Source: Thereva unica
Lineage: Eukaryota; Arthropoda; Insecta; Diptera; Therevidae
DNA length: 64,000 nucleotides
Direction: 5' to 3'
Assembly (NCBI GenBank): GCA_949987705.1
Contig: OX465284.1
Location: 114,807,163 to 114,871,162 of the forward strand
Shown here: positions 1 through 12,116 of the stretch, piece by piece
Numbering within the stretch: position 1 is the first letter of the stretch
Layout of the letters: each line of letters opens with the position of its first letter
Notes under the pieces: model-generated
The model's input: only the letters and a program-made list of their open reading frames with translations
Database searches by the model: none
Told to the model about the DNA's origin: nothing
Position numbers and translations under genes: made by a program

Positions 1-1680
1 GAAACTTAAAAAAGGGCGCTCGGGTGGAAATTTTTATTATTATTATTTTTTTCTTCTTCGTGTAACCCAGTGTATCTATTCAAGGAGAGACGCTGGGGGG
101 TTGTAGCTGAACATAGGGGTGGGGACTTGTTTCCATCTTGAAATGCTGCTAAGCCCATAAAATATCAGAATGTAACTAAAGGTTGTTAAGGTGTCAGAGA
201 CAGAGTAAAGTCCATTTGGCTGAACCCCAAATAATCACACCTTCATAGCCTACCTTAATGGTGACTTAATGGTAGGAAAAGGAACCCCCAAAAGGCATTT
301 TTCCTCGCATTACGGGAAATGAGGTTTTTTCGCTTGAGCACTTCACTTGTAAGAGCCAGACCACATTCTGCTTCCACATGCCCTTACATATGCCTCTGCT
401 GCTCTGCTTTAGGGTTGAAGTTGACCTCAATTACACGATATGTTGGTCACTTTATGAACTGACCACATAAATTACTGCACTAGAGTGCGCCCCCCCAACA
501 CACATTTGAAAACAAAAAAAATTATACGTACGGTAGTAGAGCGGCAACAACAGTGGAGCTTTACTGGAGCTTATTTTGGATCTCCATGCCTGTTGCTCGG
601 TGGCAGGTGTGAATTAATTAACCGCAAGCCGTTAACCAGCGATTAATCTGTTTGTTAGTAATTACCTGGAGGGAGATTGATGCATATGTTATGAAACTGT
701 TTTGGTAACCTCTAATCTTGGGTTGCGGCATCTTGATTGACTTAATTCCCTTCCAAATCACTCGTTAAATTGTTTGCCTTTCATTTAATGACGTGATGCT
801 TGTTCATCTCCGAGATAAACCATAAAATCAGACCTCATTTAACTTTGATTCCATTTTGGGGGTTTTCTGCAGCATTTCATCTTCAATTATAATTAATAGT
901 TTATGTTTTTGGGATTTATGTTTACTTGTCGTGCATGTAAATATCTTATGGGTACTCTTATTATTTTGTGATCCAATAGAGATTGGTATTCCTTGAAGGT
1001 GAAGAGCTTTGTTTTTACATCGTTGGCTTGGTTCAACTGCCATAGCATTATGTGTGAACTTAAACCACAGTTCTTATTGTTGTTTTCGTGTAAGCTATAC
1101 TAAGTATACACCGTATCGAAATTTGATAATTCTTAGTGGCTAGTTTGAATTCTGATTGCGTGAGTCAAGACAACACGACTGGCAAATCGAAGTCACCTTT
1201 TTTTAAATTAAATTCGAATAGACCCCCATTCCAAATTGTGACCAGTCATAAGTCACAAGTTTTTGTAGTCCTTGCTTGTAATTGATAGTTTGATTCTTGT
1301 GACTATCAGCAGCTTTGGTATTCTAAGTATTCGTTTGTAGATTGTCTAAATTGTTACTACATAATTAAAATACCAAAGCGTCTCAAGATTCACCACATCC
1401 TAGTGATTGCGTTGTGACTACTATTAAAACACGGCTAGAGGCTATAACCTGGGCTTGCTGAAGTTGTAAATAACTAAAATGGCATATGGACCACGTTAGC
1501 GCATTGATCTCACATGCTGACTGGTCAAATAGGTAAGAAAAAGGGTAGGGCCAATTTCGACTACCTGGCTTCAACTACTTCTTCTACGTTAAAAATCTGA
1601 AGGAGTGTTTAGCGTTTATTGGAGCAGGTATACGTTTGTCTTTAAGGAGGATTTAGGAGAGATAAGTATGTGCGAATAAA
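1..1680. other. AT-rich non-coding stretch
   Basis: No coding frame or transposon signature was recognised here. The sequence at about 610-720 is dense in homeodomain-type cores (AATTAATTAA, GATTAATC, GTAATTAC). This could be a regulatory patch or simply AT-rich DNA. The short open frames on the minus strand show no family motif. Confidence 0.4.
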
Positions 1681-1728
1681 AATATATTTACTTTGCATAC
1701 ATTTTATTGAGAAATCAGATTCGAGGTG

Positions 1729-2100
1729 CCCAGCTCGAAAGATCACCAAACACGAAAGTTTATCCAAGGCTCAAACCACCCACACTGAGATTCAACCAAA
1801 TACCCCAGCGCGAAAGCTTTTCTAAAACGTAGCGAAGTTCTCAACTATAGACTCCCAACAAGATCCCGTCCAAAACCCACCATGGCGAAGTTGAATTTCA
1901 GATTCAATCCGCAAGACGAACGCTCACGCTTGGTGCCAAAGCTCATCCAAGACACAACGAAGCATCGAAAGCTCATCCAAGATGCTCATCAGCGCGAAAG
2001 CTCATCCAAGATGCAGTGAAGTTCAACTAATCTCACTCACACCCAAGACCACATCCACGGCCGAGTCCATAACCGATGCCATCGCAGAATCAGTAGTGAC
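1729..2100. repeat. Degenerate AAGCTCATCCAAGA repeat block, copy 1
   Basis: The block carries three close copies of the core AAGCTCATCCAAGA, starting at 1939, 1969 and 1998, which gives a period of 29-30 bp. Weaker relatives such as cgaaagtttatccaagg lie upstream. A sequence of similar word content lies at 46184-46510 (catccaagaca, cccatccaagac, ccaaagctcagc). Both blocks are followed by a segment containing a variant of 'agccagaaacag'. The class is unknown; an old LTR or satellite-like dispersed repeat is possible. Confidence 0.45.
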
Positions 2101-2701
2101 CTAGCTATACTGGCTCGCTAAGGTTCGATTTTGCAAGTGATTTCGCTGCATTTTGGTGGGGAATTCATAGTTAGTTGAAAGATGTTAAAAATGCTTGTCT
2201 CGGGCCTTGGGGTGGATAAGGGACCGGACAAAAGTGGTCAGATTTTTTGAATACATCTTTTACTTGCACTAAGAGCAAACTTTGACTATGGGCTACTGTT
2301 ATCATCCTAAAAGGAGCAGGTCGAAAGGGAAAACCTAGGAGGCAGGAAATTATACTACAGAAAAGAATGGCTTTATTCACTACTTGTATCAGTTTTCCTA
2401 ATGGCTATTTTAAATTGCAATTTTCTTAATATTGGAGAACATTTTTTTTTTAATTTTTCGTAATCAATTTTCTCATAAAAATCCCCAAAGTTACAACTTC
2501 ACATTCAAGGACTTTAATTTATCCCCTTTTCACGTTATAAATTTTATCCTTGATCATAATTAAACAGACATAACACATGCACATGCACGCATTATAATGG
2601 CTTCAAGAAAAGGTATCCCTCCAAGCGTTCTACAATACTACATATACCCCACTATAGATATCGTCTGAGGGCTAATTTAGGCAGCAAAAGTCTTCTAACG
2701 G

Positions 2702-2970
2702 TTAATCTTAATAAACTCCCAATCATCCCTAGTCCAAAAAACCATTATTCCTCCTATCTACGGTGTGGTTGCAGACGACTGGCTTAATTTTGTATAAATT
2801 AAAATTTTCTATAGGGTTTCTCCTCCCGGGTGCCCGGGGTGTGTAGGTAAGGACGAAAAGGACTCGAAGCATCACTGGGAGATAAGACTCTTCTATAGCT
2901 ATCGGCTGTGCCAGGGAGAGGGTATTGCAGAGCCTTAACAGACCTAGCCTGAGTGTTTTGTATTGATTTT
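2702..2970. repeat. Dispersed repeat family R1, copy 1
   Basis: This block matches 54826-55020. Shared words are taataaactcccaatca, ccattattcctc, atctacggtg, ttgtataaattaaaatt (tatataaattaaaattt in the other copy), and at the end ctgagtgttttgtattgatt (2950-2969 and 55001-55020). The middle has drifted and has different lengths in the two copies. It has no coding content I can recognise, so it is a non-coding interspersed repeat of unknown class. Confidence 0.65.
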
Positions 2971-2974
2971 AATG

Positions 2975-3775
2975 TCGTCTTTTAGACAACAATTACCAAG
3001 TATAAGTGCGTAGATAACGATCAGGTTGTATATTGGTGAAAAAAAAACATTTGATTTCTATGCGAGGGGAAGAATGGCGGAATGTTTGCTCACTTGAGAA
3101 GATGCTCCAGCGGAATAAATGAAAAAGAAGAATTTTTAGGGGTTTGGGATGTGTTTGATAGAAAATTATTCTTTAATTTAAAAAATGGCAAAAGTTTAAA
3201 GTGTTTTTTGGTGCGTGAAATATGGAAGTTCTGACTTGTAAATCAAAATCACCGAAAATTCAAGCTTCTTGAGTCATAAACAACATAAATATTTAATTTC
3301 TCAAAAACTTTATAATTATTAAATTCAAAAAATCATGCTGAAGTTGAAGAGAAATACGAGGTTGGCTTCCATCCAATACTACCCCTACAGAATGCTGACA
3401 TATGAATGCTTTCAGGTGATGGCAGAAAAGTGGAGGCAGAATTGCTACACACAGGGAACCTTGTCGTTGTAAAAAATCTAACCTCAACTTCAGGAATGTT
3501 AGTGGAATCCCTTCATTGAAGAGCAAAAGGGGTAGTGATCCCCTCAAAATTATTACTGGACACTCTATACCCATACCTATATAGATTACGGCAAAATGAA
3601 ATCTATAGCGTTGACTTATAACCACTCATAAACGTCAGAGCAAGCTGGCCTCGGTAACCTACCATCAACTACTATCCTAGAGATCGGTGTTTGGATTCTA
3701 TTTCACTGTATTAGCTTTGTTTTTATCCTACCTAGATAACAGTTCTTCTTTTTGGGTTTCCCTCTTTTCAGCAGT
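2975..3775. other. Non-coding stretch with one 110-codon frame of doubtful meaning
   Basis: A minus-strand open frame of 110 codons (3293-3625) is present, rich in Leu and Ile. I do not recognise it and see no domain motif. The sequence looks like unique AT-rich DNA, and the frame is probably chance. Confidence 0.3.
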
Positions 3776-3820
3776 ACCCTTTCCGATCCTATCATTGCCT
3801 GTTCCGATCTTGTCATCGCC
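3776..3820. repeat. Short 21-bp tandem repeat
   Basis: Two and a half copies of a 21-bp unit with the core TTCCGATC(C/T)T(A/G)TCAT occur here. The copies are imperfect. It is a small minisatellite of no obvious function. Confidence 0.6.
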
Positions 3821-4611
3821 TGATATCTATATCATATTAGAATCACTGAAGTCAGCTTTCTGTCAGCCAGTAGAACAAAATCCGCATGTTCCTCTTCCAT
3901 CTCTTCTATTTTTCTGGTAAGAGGTTGCTGCTCGATATCGATATTGCAACCAATTATGAAACTGTCGACAGTGCGACGGCGCCTTATCTCTGAGCTTAAG
4001 TCTTTTTTGACAGCCAATCGGCTGTCACCCACAGGTGATCAAGTCTCAACTAGCCTGGGGTCACCAACTTGCACAACGGGTCTTAGAAGGTAATTGAAAG
4101 TATCGTACCGGAAAAGGACCATTGGTGCATCTACTAGTTTGGTGAAGAGGGTCCTTATTTGTTCTTTGGTGGAATATGTATACCAATAGCTGCAGTCAAC
4201 TATGAGCTTTTTGTTGTGTGTGATCCTGCGATGTCCAAGGGAGTTCTTGGGGCCCAGTAGAAAGAATATTGGGCCACTGATTGAATTGATTATGGGACAT
4301 TGCGTCCTGAGGAGGATCGTAAAAGCGGAAGACCTCTCTTGCAGCTTTTTGTGAGAGAGAAGCAGGGGGTCTTGTTTAAAGCACTTTAGTATCAGGCAGA
4401 CAAATCAGAGCAAACAACCACTTGGAAAGTTGCCGAAACTGTTCAAGCTTCTTGACTTAGAAATCTGAGCTATAGGGGTGAAGTACAATGAGGCTAATGG
4501 CGATCGAGGTACTTTTGGAGTCGATATCTCGTGCGAATGGATAGAAGAGGATGCAGAGTTTATTGACAAAGATCATTCCCAAAATTCGTTATTTATTTCT
4601 TGTTTGGTAGT

Positions 4612-4676
4612 ACTTAAGTTATTGAAGTGTTTGTTCAAGTGTTTTTACGAGTGTTTATACAAGTGTTTAGAACTTT
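4612..4676. repeat. AAGTGTTT short tandem repeat
   Basis: The core AAGTGTTT (one copy GAGTGTTT) recurs four times at about 12-15 bp spacing. It makes part of the plus-strand frame 4478-4681 read as a repetitive Cys/Lys/Leu/Tyr string, which is why I do not call that frame a gene. Confidence 0.65.
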
Positions 4677-4907
4677 CATAGAGAATGCATCATGACTCAG
4701 TAAAACCAAACTGAAACAAAGAAGAAAAATATATACATAGTCTTAATTCCTCTCGTTAGCATAGACTCAGCAACTTCAAATTGAAATACATATTGTTTCC
4801 AAACTGAATTGCAGCTTCCAACTGTACCAACTAGATAATTTACCAACACAAAAGCGTTTTAGCTCAGCAATTCTTGCAAATCTTATCCAGTCCCGTCCTA
4901 TGCAAAG

Positions 4908-5128
4908 CTACCGCGACAATACGCTGACCTCGTGATCGAACAGGAGATGGCTGTCACTTATTATGCTTACAGACGGGTAGGACATAATGAAATTGCAATA
5001 AAGGGGAAATATAAAAATAATATTGTCCGCTGGAAGAAGATGAAAGATCATGGAATCGAACCACAGACCTCGGGGATGGTAGTCAGGCGCTTTAACACCT
5101 ATCCAGCCGAGACAGACGAACTCTGAGG
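4908..5128 (-). mobile_element. tRNA-derived SINE, copy 1
   Basis: On the minus strand the sequence starts with a tRNA-like head: a degenerate A box (TCGGCTGGATAGG), the anticodon-loop-like CTACCATCC, and a perfect B box GGTTCGATTCC at about 5049-5059. It continues into a non-tRNA body. Part of that body (atattattttta...tttccc..., then a segment ending ..TTCGATCAC near 4930) matches the copy at 46790-46960. The heads of at least seven other copies in the window share the same layout. A box plus B box is the internal RNA polymerase III promoter typical of SINEs. The ends are approximate and I see no clear target duplication. Confidence 0.75.
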
Positions 5129-5129
5129 C

Positions 5130-7080
5130 CATTATGGCACTGTAGATTATATACAAAAAGTACAACATTTACCATAAGTAAATTTTAATCTAAAGTGCAC
5201 ATCTCAACAAAATAACAATGCCATCTTGCCATTTTTTTTACTTCAATTTACAATACCATAAAAAGCTGAAAACTCATAAAGTTAAAAGCTTTCACATCCC
5301 TTAAAAGACCAGGAGACAACAAGAAAGCAGAAAATCATGTTGCGTGTGCCGACGTCGTCGTGCCGTCTTTGAGAAAAGACAGATTGCACCCTTTTAACCC
5401 AAGGAAACGCCCCGATACTAGTTATAAGTACACCTTTCTGGGAAAGGAGTAGATGCAAACACTTGTGTCCATACAAATTGATTTAAAGTATGCAATTACC
5501 TTATGAGTGGGTGGCCCATCACCCTTCTGACCTTTTGGACTTGTTGAGGTCCCCTTAATTGGTTCGGGGCTTTTCGAAAGTTTTCCAGTATCTCTAGCCT
5601 CTAAAGTAAAGGGTTGTCTATACAATATATGTATGTATGGCAAGAAACACTCAAACTAAGAAAATAAATTATTAATCAAATTTTCAAATGCCTTCATTAG
5701 TTTCAAAAAGGGTTTTGGAAATTTTGAAGTTTTAATAATTTTCGAATATTTTTTTTTGTTGGTGTGTTTTCGGGTTTTTGATAAAGAAGTAAAATAGTAA
5801 AACTTTTACTAATTGAAAAATTAATAACATAATTATTTTCAAGCCGAATTAATTCAATAAAATTTTTATCCGAAACACTAAAAACCGATTTTCTCCAATT
5901 ACAAATAAAAATTTCATTAGTTTTTAAAGTTCAGTTAAAGTAATCCACAAAAAATTTGTGTGCTTAAAACAAAGAAAATCAAAATTCGAATAATTTTAAA
6001 ACAAAGTACTGACTTCAACCCCTTAATCCCTTAACTATACTTTATCATGCCACCACACATAGGTATATAGGGGATATATATGGTGGGTTATTGTGTATAG
6101 AAGAGAGCAAAGGAAATTAACATTTTACTCGGTTGTCGCATTAGCAAAAAGCTTTCCCTTTTCGACTTATGCATATATATATGTATGTATGTATGTATGT
6201 TTATAAGGACCCTTTTTGCTTTATTCTAATACAAATACATCACAGGTTGTCAGCAGGCGAAAAACCCTTTTCTTAATCATATGGTGACAAGTAGCAAATG
6301 GATTTTCTGGGAGTCATACAGATGTGACCACCACGGATACAGGCAGGACAATGGTATTTTCGGAACAGACCCTTGAGGACGCCACACATTGTAGATCCTA
6401 AAATATTTCAAACAATTTTATTATATTTTCTTAGGGATACAATGGCTGCCCAGTAGCAGCACATGCTTATAAATCTGATTAAATTTAGATTTTTCATTCG
6501 GGATTTTGTTTTTTTTTTTGGTTATTTGAAGCTTGTTATGACATTAAAGGAGTTTTTGATCTTTAATGTAGTATTTGGCCGAGTACTCGTTGCATTTAAG
6601 CATGTTTTAACGGTAATTGAAACGAAGCAATCTTTGTGCAAAAATTGGTCATAAGCCCAACTACAAAGATCAATCTAAGATTTTTTAAGGACACTTTCTT
6701 GCAATTTCCTTCATTTAACAAAGAGTTGTCAGACGAAAGGAATTACCTGTGTTCAATTTCAAATTGTAGTTCAGCTGGTTGCTATCTGACTTATGATTGA
6801 TCTCCAAAAATACACCCGAAAATAAAATGTGAAACCCTTTTTTGTATCAATCTATTGTGATTTGTTGGTCCAATACCATCCGGAGTTGTCCCAATTGAGG
6901 GCGATACACATGGGAAAGGGTTGAACACATATCTTTGAATTTTGTAGCTATCACCACTTGCAGTTCAATATATTATACAAATTATGTACCTTTTTAAACA
7001 ATTAGATTTTTGCCGCAGTAGTTACTTGAGAAACAAAAAAGAGAGAAGCGTTAACACATTTGGTGAATATGGTGATTAGT
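5130..7080. other. AT-rich non-coding stretch
   Basis: No transposon or gene signature was recognised. It contains an (ATGT)n microsatellite at 6172-6201 and several T- or A-rich tracts. The small frames inside lack family motifs. Confidence 0.4.
6172..6201. repeat. (AT)n(ATGT)n microsatellite
   Basis: Alternating AT runs into four or more ATGT units and then TTTATA. A similar AT/ATGT tract followed by TTTATA lies at 13926-13951, and a longer related one at 45703-45768. Confidence 0.85.
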
Positions 7081-7084
7081 CTAA

Positions 7085-7290
7085 ATGTATTTCACGAGGC
7101 TTGTAAATCTGACTGCCATCCCCAAGGTCCGCGGTCCGAATCCATGTTCTTTCTTCTTTACACTTCTCCCAATTAGACAACATTCCCTCTTACTTGTTTT
7201 ACCCCATTTCCTAAACGCTCTTATGCCATTGCCTATAAGCCATATTTTCTGTACGATTGCCAAAGTCAGGGTACTGCCGGAATAGTATCG
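7085..7290 (+). mobile_element. tRNA-derived SINE, copy 2
   Basis: The head of this copy reads CTGCCATCCCC, then AAGGTCCGCGG, then a B box with one change (GGTCCGAATCC) near 7135-7145. A pyrimidine-rich body follows (tttacacttctccc, acattccctctta, ttttacccc). The same order of blocks is seen at 25846-26040 (plus) and 34870-35060 (minus). The 5' A-box part is weak, so the exact start is uncertain. Confidence 0.6.
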
Positions 7291-7432
7291 GATGGAAGCT
7301 GATAGTAGGCCACCAAGTAGAAATGAAACAGCTTTGGACAAATATTTATATGGCATGTTATTGACAACGTCATAATGCAATGTTCAACTCTGCTTTTTAT
7401 GAGAAAGTTTAAACTCCGGCATCGGGTTCACT

Positions 7433-7760
7433 TTATACTATCAGTCCTTCCTGTCGTTCGAAGGATAGAAAAAGAATACGATAGGTTAAAAGAGGTGGTC
7501 TGGGAGTTGCATGAGGAGGATGCTTGAGCCTCGCGTTTGAACTCTTGGATGTTGTATAAGTTCGCGAATACTGACTAGCGAAGACTGTTGTCAGCAAAAC
7601 TGTGAAGTGAGTTGGACGGGATTGAGAACAGGTCAATTAAAAAAACTAGGAAGAGAGCTGGAGATAGAATTGAGCCCTGGGGAACACATTCAGGGATGTT
7701 GTAGGGTTTAGATTTGACGTCATCTAATCAGTCGATACCAATAATTTGGAGTTAGTCGAA
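7433..7760 (-). pseudogene. Non-LTR retrotransposon RT relic
   Basis: Reading the minus strand, the segment 7680-7632 encodes VPQGSILSPALFLVF, the motif-4 block of non-LTR reverse transcriptases of the Jockey/CR1 kind. The frame running down to 7433 ends in a tail resembling the C-terminal 'LWNSL..SVF..SYN' region of such proteins. A related tail lies at 38900-39500. The motifs between are missing, so the copy is internally deleted as well as frameshifted. It is dead, and the family name cannot be settled by eye. Confidence 0.65.
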
Positions 7761-7859
7761 GCCTTACAACCAGGCCAGACTCATCAAATCGGTGTGTACT
7801 TTGGCTGACATGCCGTTTGACATAAAAGGAAACCGCCAGCAAAAATAAAAAATGGCCTT

Positions 7860-8790
7860 ACAACGGGCGAACACCGGCCGCTTAGCATTTTAAGCGGACT
7901 ATGTTTGAATTGACTAAGGGAAGTTAGACTTGACCATTACAGAGGTCATGAGAACAGTACTCTGAGAAGTTCAAAGAGGGAGTACCAAGGTGGGCTTATC
8001 AGTCAACCCAAAGAAGACTGTTCTAGTGTCTTTCTTCAAACGTAACAGAGTGGACCTAGGTCCTATTTGTATCCGTGGCACGACAGTTGAATACCGGAGA
8101 CTCAGTCAAATATCTGGAAGTAAAGTTAGACAAGAGACTGAACTGGAACGCTCAACTGGAATAGGCCATCAGTAAGGCCACTAGTTCCATATGGGCCTTT
8201 AAAAGGCTTTTGGGTAAAACATGAGGCTTGCACCACTAATGACGTATTGGATGTATAATACGATCGTCAAACCTGTGGTCACTTATGCCGCTATTGACTG
8301 ATGGTCCAAGACTAAAGAGGTTACGGCGATCCTCAAGTGCAGCAGACCGCACTGGCTTGCTTTCCTTTCCATTATTGAACCTGTCCCACAGTCACGATGG
8401 AAGCAATAATTGGATTGGCCTCATTGCATATCTTTATATAGAAATTCGAAACTATAAGTGGCTTGAAACTTCAGATCTTTTTGAACTGGTCCTCTACAGT
8501 CAAAGGAAATATGCATATTCTTAAGAAGATACCAAATATTTCTCATTTGACGCGTATCCGATCATATGGTGCCATGTAGTGTTTTGATGTACTCAAGAGC
8601 CTGACCAGAGAAAAAGGGTCTCGCTCTGCTGGGTCCTCGGGCACTGGGCAATGAGGCTGCGACAGGACTCTTCGTGGCATATCTTGGTCCACCTCCAAGA
8701 CCCTGAGGGTCCCCAAGGGGAGCTAAGGCTGTTGGTGAGGTTATGAGCCCCGCTCAAACTCGGGATACTTCAACTAAAGAACTTATTGTC
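7860..8790 (+). pseudogene. LINE RT thumb and RNase H relic
   Basis: The frame from 7990 encodes GLSVNPKKTVLVSF followed, across frameshifts, by a stretch resembling the post-YADD region of R1/LOA-type LINE polymerases: 'VKYLGVKLD', 'LNW', 'ISKATSSIWAFKRLLGK', then 'YNTIVKPVVTYA'. Near 8620-8660 a broken 'CWVLGHW..' and 'GNEAATGL' recall the WVPGH..GNE.AD signature of LINE RNase H domains. Several frameshifts and stops show that this is a fossil. It lies next to an oppositely oriented LINE relic (7433-7760), so the two are separate insertions. Confidence 0.7.
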
Positions 8791-8799
8791 TTCCTTAAA

Positions 8800-10555
8800 A
8801 AAAGATAAGGCCTATCACATGTTTGCCTTACGTTATTATATCCGTTGTAAGACCTAAATGAATATATTCTGTGGTTGTGGTGGTTGTGGGTTTTGAGATT
8901 CTTTCATTGCATTTCATCTGTACGTCTAACTGATTGTGCCCTTCCTTGAAGTAGTAGCTGCCTCCTAGGGCTTTCTAGAGATACCTCCAATAGATTACTA
9001 GCAAATTTGGTAATAGTGATAGACTCTGTGACGGCTGACGCGTTTTACATTATCAAATATTATACCTGCTTCAAAAATTTCATAGTAACAATAAGTTTAT
9101 TACAGTTTGCCAAAAGGCTTTAATAAAGCAGGAAAGCGTCTTAAATCCCTGATCAATCTCTTATTTAAGCGAATCTACATAACATACCCATAAAACCCAC
9201 TTAAAGATATTCCAATAAAACCCATATATAACATGCTTAAAGTCATAAATAAAGTGTGACTAGTAAAAACGCCTTGAACAAAGGACTCCTTGTAAATAGA
9301 CAAATCTTTGTCATGCCCTTTGGCAATTGATCGCTGAGCCCCCATTTTATTCATAGTGGGTTAACATCCGCAAATTGCTTATAAATACAATTGGCAATGT
9401 CAACAACCGGCAAACATATGTCAAGAAATTGGGGAGCTGTCGACATATGTATGCTGTATAGTATGGGACTTGCGGATATCACATAAATCATGAAACATGC
9501 AAAGACATGGCCTTATAAATTCATACCCGGATTATTTGCCCAGCTCTCGCTCTCGTTCTGTGTATAACTAAGTTAGATGTTTGCATGTCTTCGATGTCTT
9601 CCATATGCTCCACTCCATAAGGCCACCGGAACGCAAAGGATGTCTTAACTTACAAAGAAAGACAACACTGAATTAAGGGGGCTCATTTATTCATAGGGTA
9701 GCCCCCACTTTGCCTTCATATACGGCTTATACACATATAGCAATGTGTTTTCGCCCCCGGTGAAGCGTTTATCTTAATTATATGTGACATTGTCACGCAA
9801 CCATTCAATACACTCACGAATCGCGCTATCATTATGCACAAATTCGTCGTAACAAAAAATAACGAATTTATTCGTTCAGTAAATGCTCCTATCAAAGGTG
9901 ACACATCTTTGCTGTCACACGTAAATTTTAGTTGACATTTCCTTAAGTCTACACCATCAAAATGGCCGGCAACACTTTGATCCTGCAACAACAAAAATTA
10001 AAATCACGGAAAAATTAAATAAATAAATTGTGACCACCGACGACGATACTGCTTTGCGCCGTTTTCATTATTTCTCTCGCATTTCAAAGTGTCACCATAA
10101 AAATCCTTTTTGAACTTGACAACAAGGGCTTAACAGTCACTTGAGTGTAAAAGCCGTGAAATTATGCAGATTAAACGATGTTTGTGAAAGCCTTTATCCT
10201 TAGAAAAAAGGGACCATAAATACTGGAAGTGCTTTAAAGTGATTTAAGGCGTTACTCTGTGCAAAAATACTTCCGGGATTAAATTTAGTCGGTATTATTT
10301 AAAGAGGGCGAAGTCACATAAAGGTGGCAATTAATAAATTTTTTTGTGGGTTAAGGAATAATGGGGGTGGTTATTTTTATATGAGCATTTAATACATACT
10401 AGATTTACGGATGTTTCTTATATTACTCGCAACCAGCAGATTTTTTCAAGTTTCTTCCGATGGGTCCATTTCCCGATATAACCAAAATATTTAACTCTAT
10501 TAAACAAATTCTCCTAGTATTTTGAAGCTATCCAGGGCAACAAGAGCTCCATCCT
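8800..10555. other. Unique-looking non-coding stretch
   Basis: No mobile-element motif was recognised. It contains several conserved-looking short words, for example paired ACATATG at about 9414 and 9450. The 92-codon minus-strand frame at 9716-9994 matches no family that I know. Confidence 0.35.
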
Positions 10556-10689
10556 CAGCCAGGCCGTCATCGGTCAACAAAAACTGTAGCTCCTCAATTG
10601 ATGACAGTTGAAGAAGCAAAATCGTCAATGCTATTACTGGCTTCTTCTAGCTTTTAGCCTTTGGTGACACCCATCAACATTTATTTCAA

Positions 10690-11715
10690 CCAGAAATCCA
10701 GAGACCATGCTAGAAACCCAACCCAAGAAAACCCGATTTTCTAGTTCGCATCAGACCAACATAAAGCAACTTGGAATCCAAGGATTTGACTCTGTAGCCC
10801 CGTTCAATCTTAGCGCGAGTGAGTTCAATAAACATTTCGCAGCTGCAACGAGAAAAGTTGGTGATACTCATTGCTCTACGTCTACTGGTAATAATACTGG
10901 TATAATTAGTTTCCTAAATTGACAGTCACTGTGAGATTCGGTTCCTATTGAGTCGGGCACAGTCTGGAATTCGCAAAGGCAATAGCTGTCAACTTCTGAA
11001 GATTACTACTGACCTACGAATGGTCCTTGACTACGGTAATGCTGCTTCCCTCGTTCTTATTTATTTCAGTAAGGCATTTATAGGGTTGACCACATGCGCC
11101 TATTTATCAAATTAGCAACCCACATGAGGCTTACATCCTCTGTTACCTCTTTAATCCGTAGTTTTCTGCAGAATAGTTCCCTAAAAGTAAACCATAACTC
11201 AATTTCGGATACCTTACCGATAATAAGCGGCGTTCCGCAGAGATCCATACTAGGACCATTACTCTTCTGAATGTACATAAATGATCTTAGCAGTGTCGTG
11301 ACAAGCTGCAAACTCCACATGTATGCAGATGATCTACTTGAACAGTCGCTTTGGACTGGCCGATAACTGTATTGCAAACATAAATGCAGATATCAAGCGT
11401 ACTTTTCATTGGTCTGTATCTCACCGTCTACAACTTAATGCCTGCCTCCTGTTGCATTCCAATGTATAGGAGTAAATTAGATACCGACCGTTTTCCACCT
11501 ATCGTTCTTATGAAAACACGCGTACGTCTAAAAGAACGTTATTTTTACTGCAAGAGTCTCTTTCTTAGTTGGGAAAAGATCTTTTTTGTTCATTCGCTTC
11601 AAGTTTGGAATAGTCTGCCTAACTACGTACAAAAACGGGGTCATATTTGAATAACCTGGACTAATACACTGTTCAAAACACATGCAATCCTCTCTAACTT
11701 AAATTGTTAAGATAC
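10690..11715 (+). pseudogene. Jockey/CR1-like LINE RT relic
   Basis: Fragments of one reverse transcriptase occur in order. At about 10770-10840 there is the pre-RT 'FDSVAPFNLSASEFNKHFA' region. Near 10955 comes 'SGIRKGNSC' (RT motif 2), and at 11050-11080 'LVLIYFSKAF' (motif 3, with the first catalytic Asp replaced by Tyr). Near 11230 is 'GVPQRSILGPLLF' then 'MYINDL' (motif 4). At about 11316-11336 is 'LHMYADDLL', where the YADD catalytic box is intact, and at 11600-11625 'VWNSLPNYV'. Stops and frameshifts separate these pieces. The overlapping minus-strand frame 11078-11377 is only a shadow. Confidence 0.8.
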
Positions 11716-12116
11716 ATTTTAATCAATAAACGACGTAGCGCCTCTGTGGGCCGGTTAACAATTTTTGCATACTTTTTGGAGAAAATAATTTCTTTCTATT
11801 TATAAAGAATAAGAAAATGGCTAAGGTTTTAGTAGTTAGTGTTACAACATGCTTGCATATACTTTTTTCTATCGTAAAATTTTGTTGATGATGTAGTTCA
11901 TAAAAAACAAATAAAAACATGAAACTATTTAATAATAGCATGCTTTTTTCTTAAGCGTTACATCACACTAAGATGGCGCACTTATGAGTATATAAATTGT
12001 TTTTCCTGTTAAATATAAATGAAAATATCGAAATTCAACCTGAAATTTTGGGGTAAAACACTTGTAGCATCCTCATCAGAAACGCATTAGCTAAATTCTC
12101 AAATAATCTCAATAAT